In this document: piece after piece, positions 30,689-32,195 of the stretch
Position numbering within the stretch: position 1 is the stretch's first letter
Layout: each line of letters starts with the position of its first letter
Source of the DNA: Emcibacteraceae bacterium
GTDB lineage: Bacteria; Pseudomonadota; Alphaproteobacteria; Sphingomonadales; Emcibacteraceae
DNA: 32,195 nucleotides
Reading direction: 5' to 3'
Assembly: GCA_028281625.1 (NCBI GenBank)
Contig: JANQJN010000058.1
Span: forward strand, 1-32,195
Notes under the pieces: generated by a model
Database searches by the model: none
Told to the model about the DNA's origin: nothing
Seen by the model: the letters and a program-made list of their open reading frames with translations, nothing else
Program-made: the position numbers and the translations under genes

Positions 30689-30960
30689 GAGCGGGTGGGC
30701 GACGAAGAGGGAGACAGGCCCACCCGCTCGAGTTTACGGTGAAAGCAATGCCAGGCTTTCACCTGTGCAATCAGGAAATATCGGGGCTTTGCCAGGATAG
30801 GGAAAATTCCCGGCAGTAGAGGAAGATCACCCCCCTGATCACACTCGACAGAGACATGTCGGGTGCGGGTTAATGCATCTCAACTGAGGAGTAACATCAG
30901 GAGGTCTATAACCCTGAAATCCTGTCCGCCCCTAAACCACAAAAAGGGGCATCGGGATTT
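30689..30960. ncRNA. Hairpin-dense region, candidate structured leader or noncoding RNA
   Basis: No convincing gene lies in 30602-31237. This part holds a row of inverted repeats: a perfect 12-bp stem (GAGCGGGTGGGC 30689-30700 with GCCCACCCGCTC 30718-30729); a 9-bp stem (GGTGAAAGC with GCTTTCACC, 30738-30763); a two-step stem (TGCC, GGGAA/TTCCC, GGCA, 30790-30815); GATCA/TGATC (30825-30840); CACTCGAC/GTCGGGTG (30842-30865); and AAATCC + GCCCCT with AGGGGC + GGATTT (30917-30960). It would lie in the leader of the leftward operon. One stem has a pair (T-G) that forms only on the plus RNA, so the strand is open. Confidence 0.5.
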
Positions 30961-30989
30961 AAGACTCGACATTTGCTCTGTTATCTGTA

Positions 30990-31017
30990 AATATACGTTA
31001 AACGCATAAATAGTCAA
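30990..31017 (-). promoter_or_regulatory. Leftward early promoter
   Basis: On the minus strand, TTGACT (31017-31012) and TATATT (30995-30990) are separated by 16 bases. It overlaps the operator-like palindrome at 30992-31008 and would drive the leftward early genes through the structured leader. Confidence 0.55.
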
Positions 31018-31063
31018 GTATAATATGCGCATATATTCGTATAAATATCCGCTAAAGGGATAT
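30992..31063. promoter_or_regulatory. Operator-like palindromes of the phage-type switch and rightward promoter
   Basis: Three inverted repeats lie in a 72-base stretch: TATACG-TTAAA-CGCATA (30992-31008), ATATGCGCATAT (31023-31034) and ATATCC-GCTAAAG-GGATAT (31045-31063). A -10 box for the plus strand, TATAAT (31019-31024), overlaps the second. The divergent promoters and repeated sites fit a CI-type control region bound by the repressor encoded at 31238. Confidence 0.55.
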
Positions 31064-31089
31064 ATGCTTGATTTTAAAAAGGGAAGGTA

Positions 31090-31139
31090 GCCTTGAGCGT
31101 GGTTCATGGGACGCGGAACGTACTGGAACCAATTAAAAG
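31090..31139. repeat. Dispersed repeat family B, copy 4
   Basis: GCCTTGAGCGTGGTTCATGG, then GACGCGGAACGTACTGGAAC and CAATTAAAAG. Direct orientation, next to copy 5, between the switch region and the repressor start. Confidence 0.72.
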
Positions 31140-31149
31140 AATACAGTCA

Positions 31150-31200
31150 TGAACTTGGTTCCTGGGACGAGCGAAGCGAGTATCGGAACCAATTTAGAAA
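31150..31200. repeat. Dispersed repeat family B, copy 5
   Basis: TGAACTTGGTTCCTGGGACG, then AGCGAAGCGAGTATCGGAAC and CAATTTAGAAA. The right two thirds are nearly identical to the copy at 25478-25533; the left end differs. Confidence 0.75.
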
Positions 31201-31237
31201 ATCATGGTTCAGTGTAATGGAGGGGAACACCATTAAT

Positions 31238-31861
31238 ATGGATAGATCAGCCAAACAAAAATTCGGTGAGCGCTTAAAACATATGCGCAAGAACCTTAAG
31301 AACATCAACCAGACGGAATTGGGCGAGCTGATGGGGGTAAAGCAATCAACCATTTCCCGCTGGGAAAGCGGTGTGGATGAGCCGGAACACGATCATGTGC
31401 GTGCCCTCGCCGATTATTTTAAATGCACCACCGATTATCTGCTCGGCACCGAAGGACTTCACGAAAGCCCGCAGGTAACATACGTGGTGGGTTATGTGGG
31501 TGCCGGCGAAGTCAATATGCAGTTTGACGACTATGCGCACGGCGACGGGATGGAAGAGGTGGAAACGCCCCCCGGCCTTAAGGAAACCGCCGTGGCGGTA
31601 AAAGTCTCTGGCGACAGCATGTATCCGGCGTATGAAGACGGCGACATTATTTTTTACGTTCGAAACGGCGTCGATATTGACGAGAGCGAATGCGTTGGCA
31701 AGCAATGCATCATCAAAACATCAGACGGGCATATTTATATCAAACGCCTTTCCCGGGGCTCCTCCCCCGGCCTATACCACCTTGAAAGCCATAACGCACC
31801 GCCCATGCATGACCGCGCCATCGACTGGGCCACACGGGTACTGTATGTGAAGAAGGCTTGA
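31238..31861 (+). CDS. CI/LexA-like phage repressor (XRE helix-turn-helix plus S24 peptidase domain)
   Basis: 207 residues from the Met at 31238, with GGAGGGG (31219-31225) upstream. A Met at 31217 is possible. The frame is open back to 31106, but that part is translated family B repeat. Residues 9-65 form an XRE HTH (QTELGELMGVKQSTISRWES). The C-terminal domain shows the self-cleavage machinery: Ala89-Gly90 cleavage site in GYVGAGEV, Ser127 in VSGDSMYP and Lys169 in HIYIKRL. Such repressors hold lytic genes off and cut themselves when RecA is activated by DNA damage. It faces the leftward early genes across the operator region. No integrase or head/tail genes are present, so this is a remnant, a domesticated switch or one end of a larger element. 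Confidence 0.85.
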   Translation: MDRSAKQKFGERLKHMRKNLKNINQTELGELMGVKQSTISRWESGVDEPEHDHVRALADYFKCTTDYLLGTEGLHESPQVTYVVGYVGAGEVNMQFDDYAHGDGMEEVETPPGLKETAVAVKVSGDSMYPAYEDGDIIFYVRNGVDIDESECVGKQCIIKTSDGHIYIKRLSRGSSPGLYHLESHNAPPMHDRAIDWATRVLYVKKA

Positions 31862-31868
31862 AGTTTAG

Positions 31869-31913
31869 ACCACTACCATCATCCTGAACTCGTTTGAGCA
31901 TGACGTTAGTGGT
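31869..31913 (+). terminator. Inverted repeat after the repressor, containing a partial family A repeat
   Basis: ACCACTA and TAGTGGT enclose CATCATCCTGAACTCGTTTG and GAGCATGACG, a shortened family A unit. A second stem, ATTCCA/TGGAAT, follows at 31922-31940. It begins 8 bases after the repressor stop, so it may end that transcript; no clean T-run follows. Confidence 0.4.
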
Positions 31914-32034
31914 GAGACTGGATTCCAGCCTTTTTGGAATTGGCAGAACTGGATCTGTGATCACTATTTATGGGCTTGATAAGTCCTTCTCATCCCCATA
32001 TAGTCTTTCAAGGCAATAACTTGGGGGATAGAGA

Positions 32035-32195
32035 TTGAGTTTTATTTTGAGCAAAACGGATAAAAAAAATCCAGTGAGCAATGAGCCACTGGTAAACAGT
32101 AAAAAAGCTAAGCTTCCCAAAAATTCCAGCATTCTGATGACCATGCTGCCTCTTGCCGCCTGCGGCGGCGGCGGTGGCGGTGGCGGCGGCGGCGG
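32035..32195 (+). CDS. N-terminus of a poly-glycine lipoprotein-like protein (cut by the window)
   Basis: An open frame runs to the window edge. Two TTG codons (32035 and 32047) and a GTG (32074) are candidate starts; GGGGG at 32023-32027 favours 32035. The product has a basic N-terminus (SNEPLVNSKKAKLPK), a short hydrophobic stretch with a lipobox-like LPLAAC, and then at least ten glycines encoded by GGC/GGT codons. Poly-Gly after such a Cys is seen at the start of some very large secreted alphaproteobacterial proteins with RTX or Ig-like repeats. That class is inference from memory, and the main body is outside the window. Confidence 0.5.
   Translation, partial: MSFILSKTDKKNPVSNEPLVNSKKAKLPKNSSILMTMLPLAACGGGGGGGGGG

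Noticed and set aside
30880..31107. 75-codon minus-strand ORF across the phage switch
   Set aside because: It runs over the operators and the predicted promoter, so its start would not be transcribed from that promoter.
1..32195. tRNA or rRNA genes
   Set aside because: I looked for the usual tRNA T-arm pattern and rRNA blocks on both strands and saw none; a tRNA search program would be decisive.

Overview
The window looks like a chromosomal piece of a moderate-GC, Gram-negative alphaproteobacterium. The evidence is outer-membrane lipoproteins with lipoboxes, a PagL-type lipid A deacylase, a TonB C-terminal domain protein, a type II lumazine synthase under an FMN riboswitch, REP-like intergenic palindromes and an HD protein of a style I associate with Alphaproteobacteria. 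I cannot name the species; a marine order such as Emcibacterales or Kordiimonadales is a guess.

Layout. (1) 1-1381: an HD-domain protein, possibly cut by the window edge, and a small secreted protein. (2) 1386-5554, minus strand: a compact six-gene block. Two paralogous membrane-anchored proteins flank three related lipoproteins (shared C-x12-C and GSKxFQF signature, Sel1-like) and a TonB-CTD protein. (3) 5584-9533: a leftward run of three LysE/RhtB-family exporters and a homoserine dehydrogenase, divergent from a LysR regulator, which suggests amino-acid overflow export. (4) 9705-26481: a PagL-like protein followed by a large plus-strand expansion of secreted Sel1/TPR-like repeat proteins: eight full-length or short Sel1 genes, one C-terminal remnant and two related helical-repeat genes. 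It is interrupted by an 811-aa MacB/FtsX-type permease with a convincing sigma-54 promoter and two tandem upstream palindromes, an AhpD-like protein and an unknown secreted protein. (5) 26484-28085, minus: two small membrane proteins, then ribH2 with its FMN riboswitch. (6) 28143-28608: no gene, but a terminator-like structured element, a Fur-like box and repeats. (7) 28609-31861: a phage-type early/immunity module. It has a CI/LexA-like S24 repressor facing leftward genes (a 49-aa membrane peptide, a DUF1376-type protein, a protein overlapping it out of frame, and an unknown protein), a palindrome-rich switch region and about 270 bp of strong hairpins. No integrase or structural phage gene is present. 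(8) 32035-end: start of a poly-glycine lipoprotein-like protein, cut by the window.

Two dispersed repeat families punctuate the gaps. Family A is a REP-like bipartite palindrome. Family B is a roughly 50-bp unit with seven copies in the right half. The strongest candidates for something undescribed are the Sel1 paralog expansion, the minus-strand lipoprotein/TonB block, the sigma-54 permease promoter and the structured leader beside the phage switch. All functional statements rest on reading the sequence and family knowledge; no database search was run.
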